From the NCBI RefSeq assembly GCF_004349055.1, contig NZ_SMKX01000040.1, positions 1 through 58,547 on the forward strand: a DNA stretch of 58,547 nucleotides, read 5' to 3'. The notes beneath the pieces were generated by a model, which was not told the DNA's origin, did not search any database, and saw only the letters and a list, made by a program, of their open reading frames with translations. A program made the translations under genes and the position numbers. Each line of letters opens with the position of its first letter. The first letter of the stretch is position 1. This document shows, in pieces, positions 25,873 to 34,823 of the stretch. The DNA is from Kribbella antibiotica (lineage in GTDB: Bacteria; Actinomycetota; Actinomycetes; Propionibacteriales; Kribbellaceae).

Positions 25873-27021
25873 TCAGCGCCCGGCCGGACTGAGACCGAGC
25901 TGTCGGCCGAGCAGGCCGCGGGGCTTGCCTCCGAGCTTGGCCGCGATGCCTTCGAGGATCTGAGCGGCCGGAGTGTCCGGGTCGGCCAGCGCCAGCGGCA
26001 CACCGAGGTCGCCGCCGCTGCGCAAGCGCTCGTCCAGCGGGATCTCGCCGAGCAGCGGAATCGGGTAGCCGAGGCGAGCGGACAGCGTCTCCGCGACCCG
26101 CGTGCCGCCGCCGGAACCGAAGATCTCGATCCGGTGCTCGGGGCCGCAGTGCGGGCAGGGCAGGTAGGACATGTTCTCGATGACACCGGCCACGCGCTGG
26201 TGGACCATCTGCGCCATCGTGCCGGCCCGCTCGGCCACCTCGGCGGCGGCCTCCTGCGGGGTGGTCACGACGATGACCTCGGCGCTGGTCAGCCGCTGGC
26301 CGACCGAGATCGCGATGTCACCGGTGCCCGGCGGCAGGTCGAGGAGCAGGACGTCGAGGTCGCCCCAGTACACGTCGGCGAGCATCTGCACGAGGGCACG
26401 GTCCAGGATCGGGCCGCGCCAGGCGACCACCTGGTCGCGCTTCGGCTTCAGCATGCCGATCGAGATCACCTTCACGCCGTGCGCGGGCACCGGCATGATC
26501 ATGTCGTCGACCGCGGTCGGCCGCTCGTCGGCCACCCCGAACATGGCCGGGATCGAGTGTCCGTAGATGTCGGCGTCCAGGACGCCGACCGACAGGCCCT
26601 GCCGCGCCATCGCGACGGCCAGGTTCACCGTTACCGACGACTTGCCGACGCCACCCTTACCGGAGGCGATCGCGAAGACCTTCGTCAGCGAGTCGGCCCG
26701 CGAGAACGGGATCTCCTTCTCGGCCACGCCACCGCGCAACTGCGTCTGCAACGCGGCGCGCTGCTCGGCCGACATGACGCCGAGGTCGATCTCGACCCCG
26801 GTGACGCCGTCGAGCTTGTCCACCGCGGCTGTGATGTCGCGCCGCAGCGTGTCCTTCATCGGACAGCCCGCGACGGTCAGCAGGATCCGGATCGCAACCA
26901 CGCCGTCCTCGCGGACGGCGACGGTCTCGACCATCCCGAGATCGGTGATCGGTTTCTTGATCTCGGGGTCGAGCACACCACCGAGAGCCGTGGTCACCTG
27001 ATCAGCAGTGGGAGGAGCCAT
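25873..27021 (-). CDS. mrp: Mrp/NBP35-family iron-sulfur carrier ATPase (ApbC)
   Basis: 382 residues. N-terminal DUF59/MIP18 domain (VLDPEIKKPITDLGMVE, residues 1-90), then the P-loop ATPase with deviant Walker A ASGKGGVGKSS and DADIYGHSIP, and the metal-binding C-x2-C (CPHCG). Transfers Fe-S clusters to apoproteins. In M. tuberculosis mrp (Rv1229c) lies in the same sigE-corA neighbourhood (recalled). Confidence 0.95.
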   Translation of the reverse strand: MAPPTADQVTTALGGVLDPEIKKPITDLGMVETVAVREDGVVAIRILLTVAGCPMKDTLRRDITAAVDKLDGVTGVEIDLGVMSAEQRAALQTQLRGGVAEKEIPFSRADSLTKVFAIASGKGGVGKSSVTVNLAVAMARQGLSVGVLDADIYGHSIPAMFGVADERPTAVDDMIMPVPAHGVKVISIGMLKPKRDQVVAWRGPILDRALVQMLADVYWGDLDVLLLDLPPGTGDIAISVGQRLTSAEVIVVTTPQEAAAEVAERAGTMAQMVHQRVAGVIENMSYLPCPHCGPEHRIEIFGSGGGTRVAETLSARLGYPIPLLGEIPLDERLRSGGDLGVPLALADPDTPAAQILEGIAAKLGGKPRGLLGRQLGLSPAGR

Positions 27022-27051
27022 ACCCCAAGGCTACGTGCTCGCAGGAAATCA

Positions 27052-27082
27052 CCGGACCACGGTCCATGTGACGTAGGTCCGG
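27052..27082 (-). terminator. possible terminator after pspAB
   Basis: CCGGACC / GGTCCGG, 7-bp stem with a 17-nt loop between the stop of the PspAB gene and the start of mrp on the minus strand. Confidence 0.35.
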
Positions 27083-27093
27083 CAAGGCAGCCC

Positions 27094-27657
27094 TTACAAG
27101 CCAGGTGCGCCGTAGATGGGGAACCACCGGGTCAGGTCCTGCTCGAGGCGGAGGTCCGTGGCGAGCAAGGACTTGATCTGTAGCTCGGTCTGGTTGTCAC
27201 GGCGGTCGGGACCGGCCGGGGCGAACGGATACCAGGAGCCGCGCTTGTAGAGGTAGACCAGGCCGAGCGAGTTCGTGCCGTTGCTGAAGTTGACCAGCGT
27301 GCACAACAGCGCGGGCCCGAAGCCGGCATCGACCAGGGACGTGTTCACGCCGTGCAGGTCGGTGACGAGCCCTTCGACGTTGTCGGGGGTCGTCTCACGC
27401 ACCAGCCAGGTGAAGCCGTAGGAGTCCGTCGTGCTGGTGAACTTGCCGTTGTCGAGCGCGAGCAGCTTGTCGACCTCGGAGCGCAACGCCGAGAACCCAC
27501 CGCCCTCAGCAGCCTTGAAACAGACCGAGCCGATGCCCGTCGGCTTGTAGTCGGCGGCAGTCTGCAGGGTGATGGCGGCAGATGGGACCGAGAACAACTG
27601 GTCGAGGTTCGGCGGGACCGCTTTACTGCGGCCGAGCAAAATATCGAGGAATCCCAT
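27094..27657 (-). CDS. pspAB: PspA-associated protein PspAB
   Basis: 187 residues, soluble. Begins MGFLDILLGRSK and ends with LEQDLTRWFPIYGAPG. From memory this small family is regularly encoded beside HtpX in actinobacteria and archaea and is named PspA-associated protein B; the role is not established. It starts 7 nt after htpX, so cotranslated. The name is my recognition from context plus the termini. Confidence 0.65.
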   Translation of the reverse strand: MGFLDILLGRSKAVPPNLDQLFSVPSAAITLQTAADYKPTGIGSVCFKAAEGGGFSALRSEVDKLLALDNGKFTSTTDSYGFTWLVRETTPDNVEGLVTDLHGVNTSLVDAGFGPALLCTLVNFSNGTNSLGLVYLYKRGSWYPFAPAGPDRRDNQTELQIKSLLATDLRLEQDLTRWFPIYGAPGL

Positions 27658-27664
27658 AGGGCTA

Positions 27665-28564
27665 CTAAACCTGCTCGCCCAGCTCGCGGGACAGCGCGCC
27701 GAGCTTGTCGAGGCGTGTCTCCAGCGGCGGGTGGGTCGAGAACAGTGACGACAGTGAGACGCCCTTGCCGGAGATCGCCGGCGCGAAGAAGAAGGCGTTG
27801 AAGGCCTCTGCCTGGCGCAGGTCGCGGGACGGTATCTGCGCGATGTCCCCGCTGATCTTCGTCAACGCCGAGGCCAGGGCCGATGGTCGGCCGGTCAGTA
27901 TGGCGCCCGCCCGGTCCGCAGCCAGCTCGCGATAGCGGGACAGCGCGCGGGTCAGCAGGAACGAGACCGCGTAGACCGCGGCCGAGACGGCGACGATGGT
28001 CAGCACGATGACGGCCGTGTTCTGATCCCGCCGTCCGCCGAGCCCGCTGTACAGGCCGAAGCGGGTGATCAGACCAGCCAGTACGCCGAGGAACGACGCG
28101 ATCGTCATCACCGCGACATCGCGGTGCGCGACGTGTGACAACTCGTGCGAGAGGACACCCTCGAGCTCATCGGCGTCCAGCCGGCGCATGATCCCGGTCG
28201 TCACGCAGACGACCGCGTTCTTGGGGTTGCGCCCGGTGGCGAAGGCATTCGGCAGGTCGACGTCGGCGATCGCGATCCGCGGCTTGGGCATGTCCGCCAG
28301 TGCGCAGAGCCGGTCAATGGCGCCGTGTAGCTGCGGTGCCTCCTCCGGCGTGACGATCCGGCCGCCCATCGCGTAGAGCGCGATCTTGTCGGAGAAGAAG
28401 TACTGGACGAACAGTGCACCGCCGGCGATCACGACCGCCAGGACGGCGCTCTTGGTCAACGCGATCAGGGCCGCGACGAAACCGACGTACAGCAGACCCA
28501 GCAGGAAGCTCGTCACGAGCATCCGGCGGTTCAGCTTCTTGTCGGGAGCGAATCTGGATTTCAT
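27665..28564 (-). CDS. htpX: zinc metalloprotease HtpX (M48)
   Basis: 299 residues. Two N-terminal membrane segments, the HExxH zinc motif in LSHELSHVAHRD, two further membrane helices around residues 150-205, and the third ligand Glu in RYRELAADRAG. Membrane protease that removes misfolded membrane proteins; fits the envelope-stress theme of the neighbouring sigE/htrA genes. Followed by PspAB. Confidence 0.93.
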   Translation of the reverse strand: MKSRFAPDKKLNRRMLVTSFLLGLLYVGFVAALIALTKSAVLAVVIAGGALFVQYFFSDKIALYAMGGRIVTPEEAPQLHGAIDRLCALADMPKPRIAIADVDLPNAFATGRNPKNAVVCVTTGIMRRLDADELEGVLSHELSHVAHRDVAVMTIASFLGVLAGLITRFGLYSGLGGRRDQNTAVIVLTIVAVSAAVYAVSFLLTRALSRYRELAADRAGAILTGRPSALASALTKISGDIAQIPSRDLRQAEAFNAFFFAPAISGKGVSLSSLFSTHPPLETRLDKLGALSRELGEQV

Positions 28565-28595
28565 CGGGCCTGCCTTTCTACACCTGGCACCGAGA

Positions 28596-29120
28596 TTAGC
28601 GCGGCCCCAAAGGGGACTCGCGATCCAGCTCGGCCAGCAGCGACTTCAGTTCGGAGCGGAGGAAGTCGCGGGTGGCGACCTCGCCGACGGCCATCCGCAG
28701 CGACGCCATCTCGCGGGCCAGGAACTCCATGTCCGCGCGGGTCCGGGTGTCGATGTCGCGGTCGCGTTCGTACTGGACGCGGTCGCGGGCCTCCTGCCGG
28801 TTCTGCGCGAGCAGGATCAGCGGCGCCGCGTACGACGCCTGCAGGCTGAGCGCGAGCGTGAGGAAGATGAACGGATAGGTGTCGAACCGGACGTTCTCCG
28901 GCGCGAAGATGTTCCAGACCACCCAGAAGATGATGGTCGCGGTCATGTAGACCAGGAACTTCCCCGTGCCGAGGAACCGCGCGATCCGCTCCGACAGCCG
29001 CCCGAACGCATCAGCGTCGTACGCGGACCGCAGTGCGATCGTGCGGCGGAGCTCACGCGGGATGTCCAGGCGGTTGCCGCGGGAGCGCCGGTCGTCGGTA
29101 CTGCGGTCGTCACGAGCCAT
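28596..29120 (-). CDS. DUF1003 membrane protein
   Basis: 174 residues. Basic N-terminus, then RLSERIARFLGTGKFLVYM leading into two membrane helices (TATIIFWVVWNIF; YPFIFLTLALSLQASYAAP) and the DUF1003 loop LILLAQNRQEARDR; a helical C-terminal tail. The start ATG lies 11 nt inside the MgtE-N/CBS gene. No known activity; the gene pair (MgtE-N/CBS plus DUF1003) is common in actinobacteria. Confidence 0.85.
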   Translation of the reverse strand: MARDDRSTDDRRSRGNRLDIPRELRRTIALRSAYDADAFGRLSERIARFLGTGKFLVYMTATIIFWVVWNIFAPENVRFDTYPFIFLTLALSLQASYAAPLILLAQNRQEARDRVQYERDRDIDTRTRADMEFLAREMASLRMAVGEVATRDFLRSELKSLLAELDRESPLGPR

Positions 29121-30372
29121 CGTGGTCCACCTCCTGCGGTTGGTCGTTGTCGCGCCAGTCAGCGGGCAGCAGATGATCCAGTACGTCGTCCACCGTGACC
29201 GCACCGAGTAGGCGGCCTTCGTCGTCGAGCACTGGTGCCGCCACGAGGTTGTAGGTCGCCAGGTACTTGCTGACCGCCGTCAGGCTGTCATCCGGCCGCA
29301 GACCGTCCAGATCGGTGTCCAGTGCGGCAGAGACGAGTTCTGAGGGCGGTTCGCGCAGCAGCCGCTGGATGTGGCCGACTCCGATGAACCGCCCGGTCGG
29401 AGTCTCCAGTGGCGGCCGACAGACATAGATCATCGCGGCCAGTGCCGGACTGAGCTCGGCGTTGCGGACATGCGCGAGCGCATCGGCCACCGTCGCGTCC
29501 ACTGGCAGGATGACCGGCTCCGACGTCATCAGACCACCGGCTGTGCGCTCCTCATACGTGAGCAGCCGCCGGACGTCCTCAGCCTCATCGGGCTCCATCA
29601 GCGTCAGTAGTCGCTCAGCCGTCTCGGTCGGCAGCTCAGCGATCAGGTCGGCCGCGTCGTCCGGTGACATCTCCTCCAGGACGTCGGCAGCCCGCTCGGT
29701 GTCCAGACCGGCCAGGATCTCTACCTGGTCGTCCTCCGGCAGCTCCTCGAGCACATCGGCCAGACGCTCGTCGTTCAGCGCCGCAGCGATCTCCTTGCGC
29801 CGCTTGGGCGACAGATCATGCAGCACGGCGGCCAGGTCGGCGGCACGCATCGAGTCGAACGCAGCCAGGATGTGCGTGGCCCCCTGGCCCTCCTCGACCT
29901 GAGCGAACCCGCTGACATCGGTCCAGTCGAGCACATGGGACTGGCCGCGCCGCCGGAACCGCTTGCTGCCTTCGCGGACCGCAACCTTGGACAGCACCCA
30001 GTCCTTGGTCCGCCACTGCTCCATGGCCATGTCGAACACCACACCGGTCGTTTCGGTCTCCCGAATGGTGACAGTGCGGTCCAGCATCTCGCCCAGCACC
30101 AGGATCTCGGTGGTGCGCTGTTCGAAGCGCCGCATGTTGATCAGCCCGGTCGTGATCACGTGCCCGACGTCTACCGAGGTCACACGGGTCATCGGTACGA
30201 AGATGCGTCGCCGGGCGAACACCTCGACGACCAGCCCGAGCACCCGCGGCGGCTGCGTGCCCTGTCGCAGCATTGCGACCACATCGCGTACTTTGCCGAC
30301 CTGGTCCCCATTGGGGTCGTAAACAGGCAGACCAGACAGCCGTGCGACATAGACACGCGTAGGTCCACTCAT
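29110..30372 (-). CDS. MgtE N-domain / CBS-domain protein
   Basis: 420 residues. Starts with a PRC-barrel-like part (LSGLPVYDPNGDQVGKVRDV), then an MgtE intracellular N-domain of repeated DLSPKRR, EELPEDDQVEIL and EEMSPDDAADLI units (residues about 180-265), then two CBS domains (to about 405). The MgtE transmembrane channel is missing, so this is not itself a transporter but a likely Mg2+ or nucleotide sensor. Resembles Rv1232c (recalled), with CorA encoded downstream in the window. Confidence 0.85.
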   Translation of the reverse strand: MSGPTRVYVARLSGLPVYDPNGDQVGKVRDVVAMLRQGTQPPRVLGLVVEVFARRRIFVPMTRVTSVDVGHVITTGLINMRRFEQRTTEILVLGEMLDRTVTIRETETTGVVFDMAMEQWRTKDWVLSKVAVREGSKRFRRRGQSHVLDWTDVSGFAQVEEGQGATHILAAFDSMRAADLAAVLHDLSPKRRKEIAAALNDERLADVLEELPEDDQVEILAGLDTERAADVLEEMSPDDAADLIAELPTETAERLLTLMEPDEAEDVRRLLTYEERTAGGLMTSEPVILPVDATVADALAHVRNAELSPALAAMIYVCRPPLETPTGRFIGVGHIQRLLREPPSELVSAALDTDLDGLRPDDSLTAVSKYLATYNLVAAPVLDDEGRLLGAVTVDDVLDHLLPADWRDNDQPQEVDHDGS

Positions 30373-30396
30373 GACCGAAGGCTAACCCGCGGTCCT

Positions 30397-30912
30397 TCAG
30401 GTCAACTTGCGGCGCCGACGGACTCGCCGGTGCAGCGTGATCGGCTTCCGGCCGCGGGTAGTCGCCGGTGTCTCAGCAGGCGTCTCGTACGGCGATGCGC
30501 CGTCGAAGCCGGTGATCTCACCTGTCGGCTCCAGCACCAGGATGTCGGCCTCTGACCGCCACCGGTCGAGCTGGGTGTCGAGTCCGGCCGCATTGAGTCG
30601 CTCAGTCCGCAGAACCAGCGCAGCAGCCGTCCACTCCTCAGTCCCCGGCGGCAACCGCCGTACCGTCGCTTTCCAGCTCGCCAACCGCGTGGTGGCCGGC
30701 TTAGCCGGTACGACGACCTCCGCCGTACCCGCTGTGGCCAGCCCGGCGAGCGGTTGCTCCGCACTGCCGTCAGCGTCCGCCAGCACGACGTACTGGCCGT
30801 CGACCGTCGCGAACCAGGCCGGTGCAGGGCGTCGGCCGTCCCAAGACAGCCAGACCAGCCCGGCCTTCTTCATGACAGCGGCGATCTCCGTCACAGCGTC
30901 CTCGCGGTTCAC
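30397..30912 (-). CDS. hypothetical protein
   Basis: 171 residues, GTG start (NREDAVTEIAAVMKKAGLVW). No family recognised with certainty. It has a beta-rich central part (APAWFATVDGQYVVLADAD) that recalls pyridoxamine-oxidase-like split barrels and an arginine-rich C-terminus. It is the first gene of the minus-strand operon leading to the MgtE/CBS and DUF1003 genes (24-nt gap). Confidence 0.7.
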   Translation of the reverse strand: MNREDAVTEIAAVMKKAGLVWLSWDGRRPAPAWFATVDGQYVVLADADGSAEQPLAGLATAGTAEVVVPAKPATTRLASWKATVRRLPPGTEEWTAAALVLRTERLNAAGLDTQLDRWRSEADILVLEPTGEITGFDGASPYETPAETPATTRGRKPITLHRRVRRRRKLT

Positions 30913-31015
30913 CGCACCAGGGTGTCACAGTGAGCGATGTCACCGGGCACGCAGCGGACGTTTCGCCGTACGCTGCCGAGTGAACTGGTGAGTAACCCAA
31001 GGTGGAGGTCGACAG

Positions 31016-31978
31016 ATGTCTGAGCAGGTGCTGCGAAGCAGAAGGTCGTGTCTGGCCACCCCGGGGTCGAACCCGCGGTTTCTGGCCAAGGCGAAGGGGC
31101 TGGACGCCGACCAGGTGTTCCTCGACCTGGAGGACTCGGTTGCGCCGATCGCCAAGGTGGACGCCCGCAAGAACATCGTGGCGGCGCTCAACGAGGGCGG
31201 CTGGGGCAACAAGGTCCGCGTGGTCCGGGTGAACGACTGGACCACGCAGTGGACGTATGCCGACGTGATCGAGGTCGTCGGCGGCGCCGGCGCGAACCTG
31301 GACTGCATCATGCTGCCGAAGGTGCAGACCGCCGAGCAGGTGGTCGCCCTGGACCTGCTGCTCACCCAGATCGAGAAGGTGCACGGCTACGAGCCGGGCA
31401 AGATCGGCATCGAGGCGCAGATCGAGAACGCCCTCGGCCTCACCAACGTGAACGCGATCGCGGCCGCGTCGCCGCGGGTCGAAACCATCATCTTCGGCCC
31501 GGCCGACTTCATGGCGTCGATCAACATGAAGTCGCTGGTGGTCGGCGAGCAGCCGCCCGGCTACGACGTCGGCGACGCCTATCACTACATCCTGATGCAG
31601 ATCCTGATGGCGGCCCGCGCCTACGGCAAGCAGGCCATCGACGGCCCGTACCTGCAGATCAAGGAGGTCGACGGCTTCCGCCGGGTGGCCGGCCGCTCGG
31701 CCGCCCTCGGCTTCGACGGCAAGTGGGTCCTGCACCCGGACCAGATCGCTGCCGCGAACGAGGTCTACTCGCCGCGCCAGGAGGACTACGACCACTCCGA
31801 GAACATCCTCGACGCCTACGACCACTACACCTCGGCCGCCGGTGGCGCCCGCGGTGCGGTGATGCTCGGCGACGAGATGATCGACGAGGCCTCCCGCAAG
31901 ATGGCCCTCGTCATCTCCGCCAAGGGCCGGGCGGCCGGCATGACCCGCACAGAGGTCTGGCAAGCCCCCACCGACTGA
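31016..31978 (+). CDS. HpcH/HpaI-family CoA-ester lyase (malyl/beta-methylmalyl-CoA lyase-like)
   Basis: 320 residues, CitE-like TIM barrel. Phosphate/CoA-binding RSCLATPGSNPRF, metal ligands in FLDLEDSVAP and IGIEAQIENALG, and DFMASINMKSL. The C-terminal part (GKWVLHPDQIAAANEVYSP) is typical. The extended length and GARGAVMLGDEMIDE tail match L-malyl-CoA/beta-methylmalyl-CoA lyases of the ethylmalonyl-CoA route rather than citrate lyase beta. Strong GGTGGAGG ribosome site. An acyl-CoA dehydrogenase (34824) and a MaoC hydratase (39181) lie further on. Confidence 0.85.
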   Translation: MSEQVLRSRRSCLATPGSNPRFLAKAKGLDADQVFLDLEDSVAPIAKVDARKNIVAALNEGGWGNKVRVVRVNDWTTQWTYADVIEVVGGAGANLDCIMLPKVQTAEQVVALDLLLTQIEKVHGYEPGKIGIEAQIENALGLTNVNAIAAASPRVETIIFGPADFMASINMKSLVVGEQPPGYDVGDAYHYILMQILMAARAYGKQAIDGPYLQIKEVDGFRRVAGRSAALGFDGKWVLHPDQIAAANEVYSPRQEDYDHSENILDAYDHYTSAAGGARGAVMLGDEMIDEASRKMALVISAKGRAAGMTRTEVWQAPTD

Positions 31979-31991
31979 CTACTCTGCCGCC

Positions 31992-32324
31992 ATGACGACG
32001 GGGCACGAGGGGCACGGACGGGTTCAGGACAGGCTGCCGGGGGAGCCCGCGCGGGTCTGGGAGGTCCTGATCGAAAGCAACGTGGGCGAGCACTGGCTGC
32101 TCGAGGTGTCTTATCCGCCGCTCAAGTTCGCCACACTGGCGCAAGCGCGGGCGGTGGCTGAGGCGCAGACGCGCACCTTCAGGCCTGCTGACCCGTTCAA
32201 GCAGGTGCGGCGGACGGTGTACCGGACCGGCGAGGACCGCTACCTGGTCGCCGTCGAGGGCCTGATGTCGACCTTCCAGTTCACCGTCCAGGTGGGCGAG
32301 CAGGTGGCCGTCGTCGAGTACTGA
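31992..32324 (+). CDS. hypothetical protein
   Basis: 110 residues; 13 nt after the lyase gene, same strand. No domain recognised. Has a WEVLIESNVGEHWLLEVSYP strand-rich start, a helix ATLAQARAVAEAQT, and TVYRTGEDRYLVAVEG. Codon use looks normal for the region. Function unknown. Confidence 0.6.
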   Translation: MTTGHEGHGRVQDRLPGEPARVWEVLIESNVGEHWLLEVSYPPLKFATLAQARAVAEAQTRTFRPADPFKQVRRTVYRTGEDRYLVAVEGLMSTFQFTVQVGEQVAVVEY

Positions 32325-32341
32325 CCGACGGCCGCCACGAC

Positions 32342-33001
32342 TCAGCCGAGTGACAGCACCTTGAGGATGCGGATGGGGCGGACCGGCGGGCCGTCCTGGT
32401 CGGGGTCGGCGATGCCGGCCTTGACCATCCGGTCGAACGTCGGCATGCCGGCGATCACGTGGCCGAGGACGGTGTAGTTCGGCGGGATGTTCGCGAACGA
32501 GTGGACGACGAAGAACTCGCTGCCGTTCGTCCCCGGACCCTGGTTGCCGTAGGCAACGGTTCCGCGGGGGTAGGTCTCCTTGCCGGTGACTTCGTCAGGG
32601 AACTTGTAGCCCGGTCCGCCCTCCTCCTGGCGGTAGATGTCACCGCACTGCAGGACGCCGAGGCGGGCCGAGTTCGTCAGCCGGAAGCACTGCGTGAAGT
32701 CGTAGAACCGGCTCTTCGCCAGGTGTACGAAGTTCGACACCCCGCACGGTGCGTTCGCCCGGTCCATCCGGACCACGAATGAGCCGTAGTTGGTGAGGAA
32801 GTAGACGTCGACCGTGCCGCGCGCCTTGGCCGTCGCGGACGGGATCCGGACCGGCTTGGCAGCCGGGTTCTCCGGCGTCGGGGTGAACTCGCACTTGACC
32901 GTCGGCTTCGGCCGCTGCACCGGTACGGCGGACGCGGTGGCGGTCGTGAACGTCGTGGCTAGCAGGGTGGCCGCGATCACAGCGGCAAACGTTCGCTTCA
33001 T
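32342..33001 (-). CDS. secreted peptidyl-prolyl cis-trans isomerase (cyclophilin)
   Basis: 219 residues. Signal peptide (MKRTFAAVIAATLLATTF, ending near ASA). Cyclophilin core: FVHLAKSRFYDFTQCFR, GDIYRQEEGGPGYKFPDE, NGSEFFVVHS and YTVLGHVIAGM. The catalytic Arg of classical cyclophilins lies in CFR. Two or more Cys may form disulfides outside the cell. Start at ATG 33001; a GTG two codons upstream is possible. Divergent from the kinase. Confidence 0.9.
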   Translation of the reverse strand: MKRTFAAVIAATLLATTFTTATASAVPVQRPKPTVKCEFTPTPENPAAKPVRIPSATAKARGTVDVYFLTNYGSFVVRMDRANAPCGVSNFVHLAKSRFYDFTQCFRLTNSARLGVLQCGDIYRQEEGGPGYKFPDEVTGKETYPRGTVAYGNQGPGTNGSEFFVVHSFANIPPNYTVLGHVIAGMPTFDRMVKAGIADPDQDGPPVRPIRILKVLSLG

Positions 33002-33084
33002 GGGCACACGGTAATACTGCGAGCGCGCTGCGCAGAGCTTTGCAAGGAATTGGCCGTGAACTCGATCTGATCGCCGTACCCGCC

Positions 33085-33090
33085 TAAGGT
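33085..33090 (+). promoter_or_regulatory. possible -10 of the kinase gene
   Basis: TAAGGT 30 nt upstream of the kinase GTG start, leaving room for GGAAGG as ribosome site. -35 is poor (TCGATC). Confidence 0.3.
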
Positions 33091-33120
33091 GAGTCGGTCC
33101 GCTGCGGAAGGTGTTTGTTT

Positions 33121-34677
33121 GTGAACGGCGAGGTACTGGCAGGGCGCTACCGATTACTCACCCTCTTGGGGCGAGGTGGTGCAGGAGAGGTCTGGAAGGC
33201 CGAGGACCTCGTTCTGGACCGGCAGGTGGCGGTCAAGCTGCTGCGGAGTCTCGACGGCGACCCGATGGACGCGGTCGCGCGGTTCCAGGCCGAGGCGCAG
33301 GCCGCTGCCCGGCTGATGCACCCGAACGTCGTCGCGACGTACGACGTCGGCTCGGCGGACGACCGCGTGTTCCTGGTGATGGAGCTGGTCTCCGGACCGG
33401 ACCTGGCACAACTGATGCGTACGGCAGGTCTGCCGAGCGGCAAGCTGGTTGCGGACATCGCCACCCAGGGCGCAAGGGCGCTGGACGCGGCGCATGCCGG
33501 CGGGATCGTGCACCGCGACGTCAAGCCGGGCAACCTGCTGCTGGCGCCGGACGGCACGCTCAAGATGACCGACTTCGGTATCGCCAAGCGAGCGGGCAAC
33601 GAGACGACCGGACTGGGCGTCCTGCTCGGTACGGCGTCCTATGTGGCGCCCGAGCAGGTCCGTGGCGGCGCAGCGACGCCGGCCAGTGACTGGTACTCGC
33701 TCGGCTGCGTCCTCTACGAACTGCTCGCCGGTACGCCGCCCTTCGTCGGAACGACCGTGGAAGCGGTCATGCACCAGCACCTGCAGGCGTCACCCGCACC
33801 GATCATGCGCAACGACGTCACCCCGGAGCTGTCCGGCCTGGTGATGCGCATGCTCGCCAAGAACCCCGCGGACCGCCCAGCCTCGGCCGGTGAGGTCACA
33901 GCCCTGCTGAGCTCCACTGCGAACCACGCAACGCAGGCGATTGCGCTACCGCCGATCAGCGACAGCACTCAGGTGCTGCCGTTGCCAGCTGCCGCCGCTC
34001 TGGTCGGCGCGGGAGCAGGGAATGTCGAGGCGAGCACGCCGGACAGCGAGGAGCCGTACGACGAGCGCCCCCGCCGCGCGCTCCCGTTCGCCAAGGTGAT
34101 TGCGGCGATGGCCGTCGTACTGGCTGCTGCGGTGGGTGTGGCGCTGCTGAAGGAGGGGATCAAGGGTGACCCGGCTGCGGTGGCTGGTGGCACCCCGTCG
34201 GCACCTGCGGCGAAGGTGAAGGCCACGGCCAAGCCGAAGGCCACTCCGACGCCGACACCCACTCCGAGCAAGACTCCGTCGAAGACGCCGAGCAAAACGC
34301 CCAGCAAGAAGCCGTCGAAGCCCGCGAACCAGTACCCGGAGGTCGTCGCGCAGCTGCGCGCACTGGCCGACAAGGTCCGCGCCAGCGGTCAGGGCCAGCC
34401 GCAGTGGCCCGGCCAGGGTCAGCAGCAGCAGCAGCGCAGCACCGCGCCCAAGCTCGCTGCGCGCGATCTGGATCAGGCGGCCGACCAGCTGGCCAAGGGT
34501 GAGGTCAAGGCGGCCCGGGGTAACTACGACGACGCCAAGCAGCGGCTGGTCAACGCGCAGCGTGAGCACAAGTGGCAGCCGACCGCGGAGATCTACCTGG
34601 GGTTCGCCCAGCTCGACCGCACCATGCCGTCCGCCGACAACGGGGGCGACAACGAAGGCGACGACAGCGACGAGTGA
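33121..34677 (+). CDS. membrane Ser/Thr protein kinase (PASTA-less, Pkn type)
   Basis: 518 residues. Kinase domain 1-265: glycine loop LGRGGAGEVWKA, Lys in VAVKLL, catalytic IVHRDVKPGNLL, DFGIAK and the APEQ motif. A juxtamembrane linker, one membrane helix (VIAAMAVVLAAAVGVALL, about 320-340), then a Lys/Pro/Thr/Ser-rich stalk (repeats of TPSK) and an outside helical domain with a Gln-rich stretch. No PASTA repeats, so the sensed signal is unknown. Start: GTG 33121; a TTG two codons earlier is less likely. Acidic C-terminus. Confidence 0.92.
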   Translation: MNGEVLAGRYRLLTLLGRGGAGEVWKAEDLVLDRQVAVKLLRSLDGDPMDAVARFQAEAQAAARLMHPNVVATYDVGSADDRVFLVMELVSGPDLAQLMRTAGLPSGKLVADIATQGARALDAAHAGGIVHRDVKPGNLLLAPDGTLKMTDFGIAKRAGNETTGLGVLLGTASYVAPEQVRGGAATPASDWYSLGCVLYELLAGTPPFVGTTVEAVMHQHLQASPAPIMRNDVTPELSGLVMRMLAKNPADRPASAGEVTALLSSTANHATQAIALPPISDSTQVLPLPAAAALVGAGAGNVEASTPDSEEPYDERPRRALPFAKVIAAMAVVLAAAVGVALLKEGIKGDPAAVAGGTPSAPAAKVKATAKPKATPTPTPTPSKTPSKTPSKTPSKKPSKPANQYPEVVAQLRALADKVRASGQGQPQWPGQGQQQQQRSTAPKLAARDLDQAADQLAKGEVKAARGNYDDAKQRLVNAQREHKWQPTAEIYLGFAQLDRTMPSADNGGDNEGDDSDE

Positions 34678-34679
34678 GG

Positions 34680-34708
34680 CTGCGCCACGTGAGACTGCGT
34701 CACGTGAG
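34680..34708 (+). repeat. two direct CTGCG(C/T)CACGTGAG repeats
   Basis: Two 14-bp copies, one mismatch, 15 bp apart, directly after the kinase stop. Each contains the palindrome CACGTG. Role unknown; may be part of the control region of the downstream acyl-CoA dehydrogenase. Confidence 0.5.
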
Positions 34709-34780
34709 CTAGGCGACGCCGTACGGGTGGCCGGAGTCACAGCGGGTGTCGGGGCTGTCCCGGGATGCTGAAAGCCGCAA

Positions 34781-34792
34781 TACTCGCGAGTA
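34781..34792. promoter_or_regulatory. 12-bp palindrome TACTCGCGAGTA
   Basis: Perfect palindrome 31 nt before the acyl-CoA dehydrogenase ATG. Likely regulator site, identity unknown. Confidence 0.45.
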
Positions 34793-34823
34793 GCGAGCAA
34801 TAGCACCCGAGGAGAACCGGCGC

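Noticed and set aside
34250..34330. Tandem DNA repeat in the kinase gene as a regulatory microsatellite
   Set aside because: It encodes a Thr-Pro-Ser-Lys stalk in frame and is explained by the protein.
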